64,000 nt of DNA from Anaerolineales bacterium UBA2395 (GTDB lineage: Bacteria > Chloroflexota > Anaerolineae > Anaerolineales > Villigracilaceae). The position numbers were made by a program, and so were the translations under genes. The stretch spans positions 136,527 to 200,526 of the forward strand of contig DDSH01000020.1 in NCBI GenBank assembly GCA_002343775.1. Reading direction: 5' to 3'. A model generated the notes under the pieces. It was given only the letters and a program-made list of their open reading frames with translations. It was not told the DNA's origin and did not search any database. This document shows, one piece after another, positions 7,936 through 15,513 of this stretch (within the stretch, counting starts at the first letter, position 1; each line of letters begins with the position of its first letter).

Positions 7936-10668
7936 TTACTTTTTGCCTTTTGCTTTTTTCTCTTTCACTTCTTCCACATGCGTTTCATGCACTTCCACTT
8001 CTTCATATCCAGTCACCATGGCTCGCATGGCTTCCATTGGAGTGGCGCCGGTGGTGGTCATGTAGACATGGACAAGGATGAAGGTGGCGAACATCCACGC
8101 GATCAATGAGTGGAACGGCGCAAGGAAGGGCAACCCGCCGAGCGCATCGGCAAAGGTCGGGAACTTCTGCACACCCCACATCAACGCGCCGGTGATCATT
8201 TGCAACGGCAGCAGCACATTCAAAATTCCAAAATAAGTGAAATGCTGAATCGGGTTCATGCGGCGGGTGGGCGTCTTTTCGAACGGATGCGGCTCGCCTT
8301 TGAAAATGCCGTTGATGTAATACTTCGCCTGCACCATGGCATCGTCAAAGAAACCATATGGGCGCGGAATATATTCCTGCATTCGGTCCGTGGCAATGTG
8401 ATAGAAGACCGAGAGCAACGCGTTCACAACCAGCACCACCGCCACAACATTGTGAACCGTCACCATACCGCGGAAGGAGAACGCACCGAAGATATCGGGT
8501 CGGTGGATGACCAAACCAGTGAGCAAAAGGATGATGATGGCAGAGGTCTGAAGCCAATGCCAGAAGCGGCGGTACGCATCGTACATGTAGACGCGCTCGG
8601 TTCTGGCATGACCTTTGGGCTGTTTCCGCCCTGCGAGGTATCTCATTGTCCCATGCCCAAGCACACCGAAAAGCGACCCAACGAATGCCAGCGCGCCGAA
8701 CCAGTCGATCCAACTCACGCGGCTGGAGCCGAAGACATACATACCGTCGTTGGCGGGGACGGGTTGGTAATACAACGCGCCATCTTCACCAGTGATGAAT
8801 TCACCCGTGCCATTGACGTTATTATCCAGGTCAAACTTGGGTATCACAGGCGCAGAGTTGGCGAGTTTAATCGGTTGCGAGATGCGCGAGTCAGCATTGT
8901 GACAGGCTTTGCAGTCATTGACGGCGTATTCGCCCCTGGTCACGTTGTGGTTGATGCTGTACGGCTGCACCATACCTTCCATGCGGACGTTGTTTAGTCC
9001 GAGGGAGGTTAATTTGGCTTTGACTGTTTCTTCTTGTGTTGAATTGCTAATGACCAATTCCGAGTTGCTCAATTGCTCATCGCCATTTGCATCGAACGCA
9101 GCGACAATATCAGCGGCATATTTGTCATTTTCGAGGAAAGCGGCTTCGAGGTCTATTTGGCGAACCGGGCGGGTGTTGCCATTGGCGTCTTCGTAGACCC
9201 AATAGAAAGAGGTAATTAAGTTGTACGGGGCGAGTAGTGTATCGCCGTCTATATTGGTGCGGTTGAGTAGAACGGGTTCGTAGCCGGTCACCAAGGAGGT
9301 TACTTCGTTGGGTGCGCCTTCAATGCCTCGGCAGTTCGAGACGGCTTCGCCTTCCACCGTCACAACTGTCCAGTCGTAGGTTTGGATGGCGGGTGCATAC
9401 ATCTGCGGGACATGGCAGGTTTCACAGGCGACGGCGTCCATGTGGGTTTCGATGTAGGGCAGCCAGTCGGCGTGACCTTCTTTGAAGTCGTGGCAATTCT
9501 CGCAGCGGCGCATGGTGCCTTTATATTCCGGCGCGAGGTTGAATTGGGCGCTTTCGCCGCGGGCAAAGTTATGGTCGGGGCGTTCAAGGTATTCGCCGAT
9601 TTCCAACAAGCGCGGATCGTAGATCAGGTGACCCGGGTTGTTGCTTTGCAGTTCGCTGGCATGGGCTGGATTGTTCAATGAGTAGTGACAATCGGTGCAT
9701 TGCAGTTGGCGTTCTGCGTGAATATCCCATGAGCGATTAAGGTCGTTCTTGTTCGAGAGGTTTACGCCAGAGGCATTGATGCGCTGTCCCGAGACGACCT
9801 GTCCGGTAGTCGCCGTATGCGGATAGTCAAGATCGCAGGCGGTGAAGGTCAGTGGGTCTTCGGTGGCATGTACTTCACCGTGACAAGCGGCGCAGTTGTT
9901 ATTGTTGGGGTCTTGAATGCCAAGTGTTACGTTCTGAATTTCGCCATTTTCATTGAAGGCTGCGGGGTTGTACGCCCAGCCCTCTGCTGTTTGTTCGACA
10001 ATATTCAAACCGAAGAGGGTGGCGGTGTTGGCGTTGCCAAACTCACCGCTTTGAATGGCTTCCACGCGGGCTTCGTTGTTGGGCGTTTCAAGGTGGCAGA
10101 GGAAGCAGTTCATTTCCATCGTGCCCGATTCGCCCCAATTCCAAGTGGAGACGGTTCCATTCTCGTTGAGGATGGCGGTTTCGGGGTTCGCTTTGCTGGG
10201 GGCGAGGTCGGTGAGGGTTTCGCCTGTGCGGGCGGTTTCAGCCGGTCCGCCGCCGACGATGCGGCTGCCATTGAGCATCAGCCATTCGGCGGTGCTGAGG
10301 TCGAGGCGTTCATCGTTTGCGGTAGAGAGGAAGCGATAGGTCATCGGGTCCCATGCGCCGAAAAGACCGTTGCCGTTGTCGAGCGTTGTTGCGTTGGAGA
10401 CGTAGTCGTTCAAGCCGAGGTCGGAGTGGAAGGCGTGAGTTTGGATGAACTCGGTATCGTGGCACTGTCCGCAGGTTTGCATGGTGGAGACGGTGCCATT
10501 GCTTTCGAGTACGTTTACGCCTTTCGCATCGAGCAGGGCAAAGTCTGGGTGAATGACGGAGGCTTGAGGGGCGGGGGTAGGTTTGGGCGCGGCAAGAGCC
10601 GTTCCAATTCCGATGGCGAGGGCGAGGAGGAGAAGTCCGGTGAGGGTGGGGAGTAGGTATCGTTTCAT
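7936..10668 (-). CDS. Heptaheme c-type cytochrome fused to a cytochrome b561-like membrane module
   Basis: A 910-residue electron-transfer protein. A signal-anchor-like helix (residues 5-26) is followed by a large exported domain. It has seven CXXCH haem sites, at residues 66-70, 188-192, 259-263, 324-328, 389-393, 415-419 and 586-590. Between the sixth and seventh sites lies an EF-hand-like loop (D526 to E537, DANGDEQLSNSE). The C-terminal part (655-875) has about five membrane helices with spaced histidines (HW, VIH, VHN, FYH, HVY) typical of di-haem cytochrome b561 / thiosulfate-reductase cytochrome b. It probably moves electrons between menaquinone and the exported octaheme protein encoded just upstream. 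The last 25 residues are Glu/Lys-rich and cytoplasmic. An AGGACA site precedes the ATG. Confidence 0.88.
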   Translation of the reverse strand: MKRYLLPTLTGLLLLALAIGIGTALAAPKPTPAPQASVIHPDFALLDAKGVNVLESNGTVSTMQTCGQCHDTEFIQTHAFHSDLGLNDYVSNATTLDNGNGLFGAWDPMTYRFLSTANDERLDLSTAEWLMLNGSRIVGGGPAETARTGETLTDLAPSKANPETAILNENGTVSTWNWGESGTMEMNCFLCHLETPNNEARVEAIQSGEFGNANTATLFGLNIVEQTAEGWAYNPAAFNENGEIQNVTLGIQDPNNNNCAACHGEVHATEDPLTFTACDLDYPHTATTGQVVSGQRINASGVNLSNKNDLNRSWDIHAERQLQCTDCHYSLNNPAHASELQSNNPGHLIYDPRLLEIGEYLERPDHNFARGESAQFNLAPEYKGTMRRCENCHDFKEGHADWLPYIETHMDAVACETCHVPQMYAPAIQTYDWTVVTVEGEAVSNCRGIEGAPNEVTSLVTGYEPVLLNRTNIDGDTLLAPYNLITSFYWVYEDANGNTRPVRQIDLEAAFLENDKYAADIVAAFDANGDEQLSNSELVISNSTQEETVKAKLTSLGLNNVRMEGMVQPYSINHNVTRGEYAVNDCKACHNADSRISQPIKLANSAPVIPKFDLDNNVNGTGEFITGEDGALYYQPVPANDGMYVFGSSRVSWIDWFGALAFVGSLFGVLGHGTMRYLAGRKQPKGHARTERVYMYDAYRRFWHWLQTSAIIILLLTGLVIHRPDIFGAFSFRGMVTVHNVVAVVLVVNALLSVFYHIATDRMQEYIPRPYGFFDDAMVQAKYYINGIFKGEPHPFEKTPTRRMNPIQHFTYFGILNVLLPLQMITGALMWGVQKFPTFADALGGLPFLAPFHSLIAWMFATFILVHVYMTTTGATPMEAMRAMVTGYEEVEVHETHVEEVKEKKAKGKK

Positions 10669-10685
10669 GGTTGTGTCCTGTAGAG

Positions 10686-10739
10686 AATTGGTGATTGGTC
10701 ATTGGAGATTTGAAAATCTCTAATCTCTAATCGCCAATT
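10686..10739. repeat. Intergenic ATTGG/AATCTCT repeat cluster
   Basis: The gap between the octaheme and heptaheme cytochrome genes is filled by units such as AATTGGTGATTGG (10686-10698) and CTAATCTCTAATC, closing with AATCGCCAATT (10729-10739). The outer arms are nearly complementary and GGAGATTT pairs with AAATCTC in the middle. This is the same family as the repeats at 7278 and 18377. Confidence 0.65.
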
Positions 10740-12174
10740 ACTTCCTCCCTCCCCATTCGATCGGGTCGCCGGGGTAGCCGAGGGCTTCCCAGTCCATGCG
10801 CCCGTTTTCGCCGTGGCAAGATTCACATTGCAGGGCGTTTTCGGCAGGTTGTACCATGTGGGTGGTGGGCCAGTACATGTAGGTTTCTGCGAATCCGTAG
10901 GAGCCGCTGTAGGGCAACCCCATGCGTTCTTCGGCGAGTTCAAATGCGGCGTTCCAATCGAATACGCTCCAGAAGCCGCCTTCGCCAGAGGTGATGGGCG
11001 CCAGCAAGTAGTTGTTTACGGTGTCGTAGGGCTGTTTGGCGATGTGCAGTTTGAAGGGTGATATTTTCGCTTTGGGGTCTTCAATGCTGCCGGCGGGGAT
11101 GTTCATGTAGGTGATGCCGTCTGCGTTGACGGGGTCGCCGAGCAGGTAACGGTATTCGTTGCTGCCGTTGTACCAAAGATAGGTGGGGGCGAAGTCGCGT
11201 TCGTAGGTGAACTCGCCTTTGATCTTAAGGTAGGTAAAGTGGTCGTCTTCGCGTCCTTCTTGACCTGCTTGCGACCAGTCCCATGTGGTTTTGGTGGGGT
11301 CTTCGAGCGCCATGTTGGGGATGTGGCAGGTTTGGCAGGCAACAGCGGCGAGGTGGGTGTCAATGCGTTCATCGCCATGTTTTTGATTTACGTGGCATTG
11401 TTCGCAGGAGACTTGTTCTGAGTCTTCGATGGTGTAGTTATCGGTCAACAAACGCCCAAGGATTTGATGATCTTCCGTCCAGTGGCAGTCTGTGCAGACC
11501 ATGTTGTGTTCGCCGCCCATATGGACGTCGAGCGCTTCGTTGGGGAAGTAGAGGCTTTCGTCGAGGTCGCCGTGTTTTACGCCGTTGCCGCCGCCGCCGT
11601 CGAAGTGACAGGTTCCGCAGTTGTCGCGGCTGGTGGCGCGCACTGAGCGGGCTGCGGTGAGCAGGTCTATGCCTTCGGCGGGGTTGCCGTATTCACCTTT
11701 GGCGTACAGTCCCATATCGGCGTGACATGCGAGACAGTCCACGTTTTCGGGGTTGGCTTGTTGGGTTTCTTTGCCTTCCTCCCAGCCGTAGCCTGCGTGG
11801 CAGGACATACATTTATTCTCGTTACCTTGCGAGCTGATGCAAAAGTTGTTGATCTGGTTGGCTTTGCCAATGGTGACCGGTTCATCGCGCCAGGGAACTT
11901 CATACTCTTTTGATTCCCATGTCCAGTGGGTGGTTGCCATTAATTTGGTGGCGGCGTCTTCATGGCATTCGAGGCAGGCGCGCGTCACGTCTTGCCCGGT
12001 TTGGAAGTCGCCGTTGACGATGTCAGAGTGGTCGACATGAACGGCTTTGACGGGAAGGTACGCCGCAGGGTCATTGGCTTTTTGGGCACGGGGTAGGAAG
12101 TACAGGATGGGAACGAGAATCAGCAACAAAATGCCGAGCAGGCCCAAGGTCCAGGTTGGGAAGCGTTGTTTCAT
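10738..12174 (-). CDS. Octaheme c-type cytochrome, tetrathionate reductase (OTR) family
   Basis: A 478-residue protein held by an N-terminal membrane helix (residues 10-27) with an exported multiheme domain. Eight CXXCH sites occur at residues 67-71, 122-126, 147-151, 186-190, 227-231, 257-261, 280-284 and 450-454. The spacing, and the segment around residues 80-130 (HWTWESKEYE, then NNFCISSQGNENKCMSCHAGYGW), are characteristic of the octaheme tetrathionate reductase family. Members reduce tetrathionate, nitrite or hydroxylamine in vitro, and the physiological substrate is often unsettled. Lys89 in WTWESK is a candidate for the unusual lysine ligand of the active-site haem. Its ATG overlaps the arsR stop (ATGA) and AGGAGA precedes it. 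The cytochrome b-fused gene downstream is the probable electron partner. Confidence 0.9.
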   Translation of the reverse strand: MKQRFPTWTLGLLGILLLILVPILYFLPRAQKANDPAAYLPVKAVHVDHSDIVNGDFQTGQDVTRACLECHEDAATKLMATTHWTWESKEYEVPWRDEPVTIGKANQINNFCISSQGNENKCMSCHAGYGWEEGKETQQANPENVDCLACHADMGLYAKGEYGNPAEGIDLLTAARSVRATSRDNCGTCHFDGGGGNGVKHGDLDESLYFPNEALDVHMGGEHNMVCTDCHWTEDHQILGRLLTDNYTIEDSEQVSCEQCHVNQKHGDERIDTHLAAVACQTCHIPNMALEDPTKTTWDWSQAGQEGREDDHFTYLKIKGEFTYERDFAPTYLWYNGSNEYRYLLGDPVNADGITYMNIPAGSIEDPKAKISPFKLHIAKQPYDTVNNYLLAPITSGEGGFWSVFDWNAAFELAEERMGLPYSGSYGFAETYMYWPTTHMVQPAENALQCESCHGENGRMDWEALGYPGDPIEWGGRK

Positions 12175-12518
12175 ACATTCTCCTGAATGGTTTCGTTGAT
12201 CAGGTTGGATTGATAAGCAAGGCGGTCGCGCATGATGCTGCGCATCAGGTCCAACGCCTGAATGAGTCTGGAATCGCTGAGGTGATACGTGATGGTAGTT
12301 CCAGCGCGGATGGTGTATACGAGCCCGCGTTCCCGGAGAATCTTTAGGTGGCGCGAGGTGGTAGGCTGGTTGATCCCAAGCTCGACGGAAAGTTCAGTCA
12401 CGTTTCTTGGACCGTCACTCAGGGCATACAAAATTAAGAGACGGCTGGGATCTGAGAGAGCCGCGCAAAAATTGGCTTCCAGTTGGGTGATTTCCTGCTG
12501 CAGGGTTTGGTTTATCAT
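12171..12518 (-). CDS. ArsR/SmtB-family transcriptional regulator
   Basis: A 115-residue winged-helix DNA-binding protein. ALSDPSRLLILYAL (residues 20-33) and the recognition region INQPTTSRHLKILRERGLV (about 50-68) are typical of ArsR. Only one cysteine is present (Cys18), so it lacks the paired cysteines that sense persulfide in SqrR/BigR-type sulfur regulators and the metal-binding ELCVCD motif. What it senses is therefore unclear. It is the first gene of the cytochrome / YeeE operon and overlaps the octaheme gene by four bases, so it probably represses its own operon. An imperfect palindrome 14 bases before its start is the likely operator. Confidence 0.88.
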   Translation of the reverse strand: MINQTLQQEITQLEANFCAALSDPSRLLILYALSDGPRNVTELSVELGINQPTTSRHLKILRERGLVYTIRAGTTITYHLSDSRLIQALDLMRSIMRDRLAYQSNLINETIQENV

Positions 12519-12532
12519 AAAGAAACCTTCTT

Positions 12533-12552
12533 ATATGCGAATAAACGAATAT
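12533..12552. promoter_or_regulatory. Candidate ArsR operator
   Basis: The 20-base imperfect palindrome ATATGCGAATAAACGAATAT has matching outer ATAT and CG positions on both halves. This is the ATAT-x-CG...CG-x-ATAT layout often bound by ArsR-family proteins. It lies between the ribosome-binding site of arsR and its A/T-rich promoter region, where a repressor would block transcription. Confidence 0.5.
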
Positions 12553-12616
12553 TTATAAACAATCATAATATTGTGAAAGTTTGTACAAAAGTGGTGTGTG
12601 TCATATTTTGCTGTGT

Positions 12617-12645
12617 TTAATGTCACATTAATTTCAGGGTATAAT
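12617..12645 (+). promoter_or_regulatory. Promoter and palindromic operator of the XRE-cupin gene
   Basis: A perfect 15-base palindrome TTAATGTCACATTAA (12617-12631) lies directly upstream of a consensus TATAAT (12640-12645). The palindrome covers the -35 position, so a bound regulator would compete with RNA polymerase; autoregulation by the XRE protein is the simplest guess. The leader to ATG 12686 is about 35 bases and includes AAGGACG. Confidence 0.5.
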
Positions 12646-12685
12646 TTTTGGAGGTTTAATAACAAAAATTCTGATAAGGACGAAC

Positions 12686-13300
12686 ATGCCTGCTTACGAA
12701 CGGGAAGCACTTTCAATCAGTGTAGCCACGCGACTGCGTGAATTACGCGAAGGACGTGGAATTTCGATGCGTTCGCTCGCCGCCAAAAGCGGGCTTTCTG
12801 CTAATGCACTTTCGATGATCGAACGCGGGAAAACCTCGCCATCAGTGAGTACGCTTTACAAATTGGCGGATGCGCTGGGGGTTTCCATTACAACATTTTT
12901 CGAGTTGGAACAGGAGAAGAAGCAGGCGGTTTTTCTGAAGCATGACGAGCGCTCACGGATGCCCTTCACGCGCGGCATTTTTGAGGCTTTGGGCGGGGAG
13001 CAGTTCTCAGGGCGCGTCGAACCATTTATGCTGACACTGGAGAGCGGCGCTTCGTGTGGACCTCATGATGTGGTGCACACCGGTCATGAGTTTGTGTATT
13101 GTCTGCGGGGGCAGTTGGATTACTTTGTCGAGAAGGATATCTACCATCTTGAGCCGGGGGATAGTCTGTTATTTGCAACCAAGCTGCGTCATCGCTGGCG
13201 AAACCCTGGCTCTACTGTGACCAATGCGCTGATCATTATTTCCGGATTTTCGGAAGGCGAGCAGCCCAATGTTATGCATCGCCGCAATGAAGATACCTAG
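12686..13300 (+). CDS. XRE-family regulator with C-terminal cupin domain
   Basis: A 204-residue one-component regulator. Residues 13-67 form an HTH_3 domain (ISMRSLAAKSGLSANALSMIERGKTSPS), and residues about 110-185 a cupin_2 barrel with GPHDVVHTGHEFVYCLRGQL and a later LEPGDSLLF turn. Known XRE-cupin proteins include PuuR (putrescine) and SutR (sulfur utilisation) in E. coli; both roles would fit genes in this window, but the ligand cannot be read here. It is divergent from the arsR operon, with 167 bases between them, and is closed by a strong terminator. AAGGACG precedes the ATG. Confidence 0.88.
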   Translation: MPAYEREALSISVATRLRELREGRGISMRSLAAKSGLSANALSMIERGKTSPSVSTLYKLADALGVSITTFFELEQEKKQAVFLKHDERSRMPFTRGIFEALGGEQFSGRVEPFMLTLESGASCGPHDVVHTGHEFVYCLRGQLDYFVEKDIYHLEPGDSLLFATKLRHRWRNPGSTVTNALIIISGFSEGEQPNVMHRRNEDT

Positions 13301-13365
13301 CTGGAAAATTTTGGAGCGGATACCATTCCATTTCTGATAAGGATATGCTGTTTAGTAAGAATCGA

Positions 13366-13412
13366 AAAACCGCAAGCGCGGCAGGATTAATGTCGCGTTT
13401 GCGGTTTTTTTG
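13366..13412 (+). terminator. Intrinsic terminator after the XRE-cupin gene
   Basis: The arms AAAACCGCAAGCGCG (13366-13380) and CGCGTTTGCGGTTTT (13394-13408) pair with one mismatch and are followed by a run of T. It can also serve the convergent receiver gene ending at 13440, because A-runs precede the hairpin. Confidence 0.85.
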
Positions 13413-13439
13413 TTTATTCCAAGGATCCGTGGGGAAGGT

Positions 13440-13808
13440 TTATCTAGATTCCAGTGCGGCGGTTATTTTTTCTGAAAGTTCGTCCGGGTGGAAAGGTTTC
13501 GAGAGATAATCATTCGCGCCCGCTCCGAACGCGACCGCGCGGCTGTCGCTGTCATCAAGTGCGGTAACAATGATGATTGGAGTGCGTGAAAACTCCGGCA
13601 GTTCGCGCAACATTCGGCACACTCGAAAGCCATCGGGCTGGGGCATCATCAGATCGAGCAGGATCAAATCCGGCACGACCAAACGGGCAGTTTCTATGGC
13701 TTTGGCGCTGTCATTGACCGCGGTCGTTTCGTAACCCTCGGAGCGAAGGATCTTGTCGAGCAGATCGGTTACCAGTTTGTCGTCATCTACCATCAAAATC
13801 TTTGTCAT
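13440..13808 (-). CDS. Stand-alone response regulator receiver protein (third of three)
   Basis: A 122-residue single REC domain with no output domain. The acidic pocket (MVDDDK), phospho-acceptor Asp in LILLDLMMP (near residue 52), Thr in IVTALDD and the conserved Lys in YLSKPF are all present, so it should be phosphorylatable. Such proteins usually act in phosphorelays or by binding partner proteins. It is closely related to the two receivers upstream, so the three are tandem duplicates. No kinase is adjacent; the nearest soluble kinase encoded in the window is at 4342-5550. Confidence 0.88.
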   Translation of the reverse strand: MTKILMVDDDKLVTDLLDKILRSEGYETTAVNDSAKAIETARLVVPDLILLDLMMPQPDGFRVCRMLRELPEFSRTPIIIVTALDDSDSRAVAFGAGANDYLSKPFHPDELSEKITAALESR

Positions 13809-13904
13809 GTTGTTTTCCAGAATGTTTGCGTGATATTGAGAACTTCAGCATGATACAGGCAAATACAATATCGGGCAAGATATTTTGCACCGTTCCGGTG
13901 CGAT

Positions 13905-14270
13905 TTATTTGGCAAGGATATGGTTGATCTGACGGTTGAGCTCGTTGGGATAGATCGGTTTCGTGAAAAACTCGTTCGCCCCGGCATTGAACGCATCCTT
14001 TTTGGTGCCTTCATCATTGAGGGCGGAAACCATGATGACAGGGATATGACTGATGGCAGGATCGGACTTGATCAGCTTGCAGATCGCAATCCCGTTGATC
14101 TCCGCCATCATAATGTCCAGCAGGACCACGTCAGGCAGGATGGATTCAACCGCCTTGATGGCATTTCGGCTCTCGCTGACCGAATAGGGAGTATGGCCGC
14201 CTGACCTGATGACATTTTCCAGAAGTTTTATGGTTTCGAGATCATCATCTACTATTAATATTTTTGCCAT
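13905..14270 (-). CDS. Stand-alone response regulator receiver protein (second of three)
   Basis: A 121-residue REC-only protein with all key residues: IVDDD, Asp in VVLLDIMMA, Ser in MVSALND and Lys in FFTKPI. It is the most divergent of the three in this cluster (DIMMAEINGIAI rather than PDGF, and Ser rather than Thr at the switch position), so it may take signals from a different kinase. It is separated by 67 bases from the upstream receiver and 96 bases from the downstream one, on the same strand, and is probably cotranscribed with both. Confidence 0.88.
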   Translation of the reverse strand: MAKILIVDDDLETIKLLENVIRSGGHTPYSVSESRNAIKAVESILPDVVLLDIMMAEINGIAICKLIKSDPAISHIPVIMVSALNDEGTKKDAFNAGANEFFTKPIYPNELNRQINHILAK

Positions 14271-14337
14271 GGTCTTCTCCGTTATGTGGATTTGAGTAAC
14301 TTACCGAACAAATTCAACGAAAATTTTTGGTCAGGGG

Positions 14338-14703
14338 TCAATCCATGGAATTGATCAGGGCATCCACCTTTGCCGCCAATTCGTCGAGGTTAAAAGGCTT
14401 GGCTAAATAGTCGTTCGCGCCAAATGTGGTCGCCTTGCTGTTGCTATTGTCCAGAGCAGTGATGATCAAGATCGGGGTGTGCGCGAATTTCGGGTCGGCG
14501 CGCAGCAGCCTGCAAAGCGTGAAGCCGTCTGGGTGGGGCATCATAATATCCAGAATAAAAAGGTCGGGGTGGGTTGCATTCGCTGCCTGGAGAGCTTTCG
14601 CACTTTGGTTAATGGCAATGACCTGATAGCCGGCTGCTGAAAGATAGCGGCTTAGCAGGGTTGTGACCTTTTCGTCATCATCCACGATCATAATTCGCGA
14701 CAT
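14338..14703 (-). CDS. Stand-alone response regulator receiver protein (first of three)
   Basis: A 121-residue REC-only protein with IVDDD, Asp in LFILDIMMP, Thr in IITALDN and Lys in YLAKPF. It closely resembles the receiver at 13440-13808 but lacks two residues just before GANDYLAKPF, in the loop leading to the conserved Lys, which could change the switch surface. It is the first gene of the receiver trio, and a TATAAT-type hexamer on the minus strand at 14755-14760 is a likely -10 for the group. Confidence 0.88.
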   Translation of the reverse strand: MSRIMIVDDDEKVTTLLSRYLSAAGYQVIAINQSAKALQAANATHPDLFILDIMMPHPDGFTLCRLLRADPKFAHTPILIITALDNSNSKATTFGANDYLAKPFNLDELAAKVDALINSMD

Positions 14704-15093
14704 GAAGTTTTCCTACCGCGCCCGCAAGATATCCGGACTTTCCTGCACAGCGCAATTATACTCGTTGAAATCGAAATTGTTGCTGATAGAACGGCCTGGA
14801 CGGCAGGCATTTTATACCGCTAGGGAATTCTGACGACCAAGGCGGGCTGCATTTTACATCGTTCCCGGCATGGAGTTTAGCAAAAAGTGTACTACTCTAC
14901 CCTTGAATCTAACCAAAAATCATTGAAATTCGATATTAAATTCAAAATGTAGGTTTCCTTATATCTTTTACACCAGATTTCCAGCCTATTGAATTTTTTT
15001 CCAAACATTCTATACTATAAGAGTATCGTATTCCGTTCTCTCATCGAGAAGTTTCGTTATGAAGCGGAAGTTTAATGGTGAAAGGAGAAATCA
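14704..15093. promoter_or_regulatory. Divergent intergenic region with promoters in both directions
   Basis: This is the longest gene-free stretch (390 bases). It contains TATAAT on the minus strand at 14755-14760, about 45 bases before the receiver trio, although without a clear -35. On the plus strand TTGAAT (14989-14994) and TATACT (15011-15016), 16 bases apart, form a good promoter for the PilZ gene with a leader of about 70 bases. The centre is A/T-rich. I see no open frame with coding character, tRNA or convincing structured RNA. Confidence 0.5.
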
Positions 15094-15456
15094 ATGAGTC
15101 TCGATTCGGAACGACGCAAGCAAAAGCGCCGAAAATGCGCGTATTACATGCAGGTTGTGGATGCAAATACCCTTCAGTTGATCGGGTATCTTTCCGATAT
15201 CAGTTTGATCGGCATCAAGGTGGATACCGGCAAACCGCTGCCGGTCAATACGAATTTTAAGATGCGCATCGACCTCACCACAGATTTGGCGAACAAAACC
15301 TATCTGATCTTCAACGGTCGCAGCCGCTGGTGTGAAGCGGATAAATTTGAGCCGAACTCCTTTAACGTGGGTTTTGAAGTCGACATTCTATCACGTGAGG
15401 ATACCGCCATCTTCCAGCGCATGTACAACCAATATGGGATGGATATCCGTCAATAA
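15094..15456 (+). CDS. PilZ-domain protein (putative c-di-GMP receptor)
   Basis: A 120-residue single-domain protein. The two c-di-GMP contact motifs of PilZ are visible: a basic RxxxR-like segment at the N terminus (ERRKQKRRKC, residues 6-15) and D-x-S-x-x-G as DISLIG near residue 47. It is cytoplasmic and has no output domain, so it would act by binding another protein. An AAAGGAG ribosome-binding site lies before the ATG. It is divergent from the three receiver genes, and signalling to the Tad pilus genes at 35-41 kb is possible but not shown. Confidence 0.85.
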   Translation: MSLDSERRKQKRRKCAYYMQVVDANTLQLIGYLSDISLIGIKVDTGKPLPVNTNFKMRIDLTTDLANKTYLIFNGRSRWCEADKFEPNSFNVGFEVDILSREDTAIFQRMYNQYGMDIRQ

Positions 15457-15473
15457 ACCGAACCTTTATCTGC

Positions 15474-15513
15474 GAAGAATGGGGCAGTTTGAAATTGGGC
15501 TGCCCCATTCTTC
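15474..15513. terminator. Hairpin between convergent genes
   Basis: The perfect 14-base arms GAAGAATGGGGCAG (15474-15487) and CTGCCCCATTCTTC (15500-15513) follow the PilZ stop by 18 bases and touch the 3' end of the convergent ABM-domain gene. A long T-run is absent, so efficiency is uncertain, but the stem is strong in both directions. Confidence 0.7.

Noticed and set aside
7936..12174. Nitrite reductase NrfA or hydroxylamine oxidoreductase as the octaheme identity
   Set aside because: There is no CXXCK site of NrfA, and the haem spacing and surrounding segments fit the OTR family better; activity on nitrogen compounds is still possible.
14704..15093. A hidden small RNA or tRNA in the largest gap
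   Set aside because: I found no cloverleaf, no T-loop consensus and no hairpin followed by a T-run; only promoter-like elements are visible.
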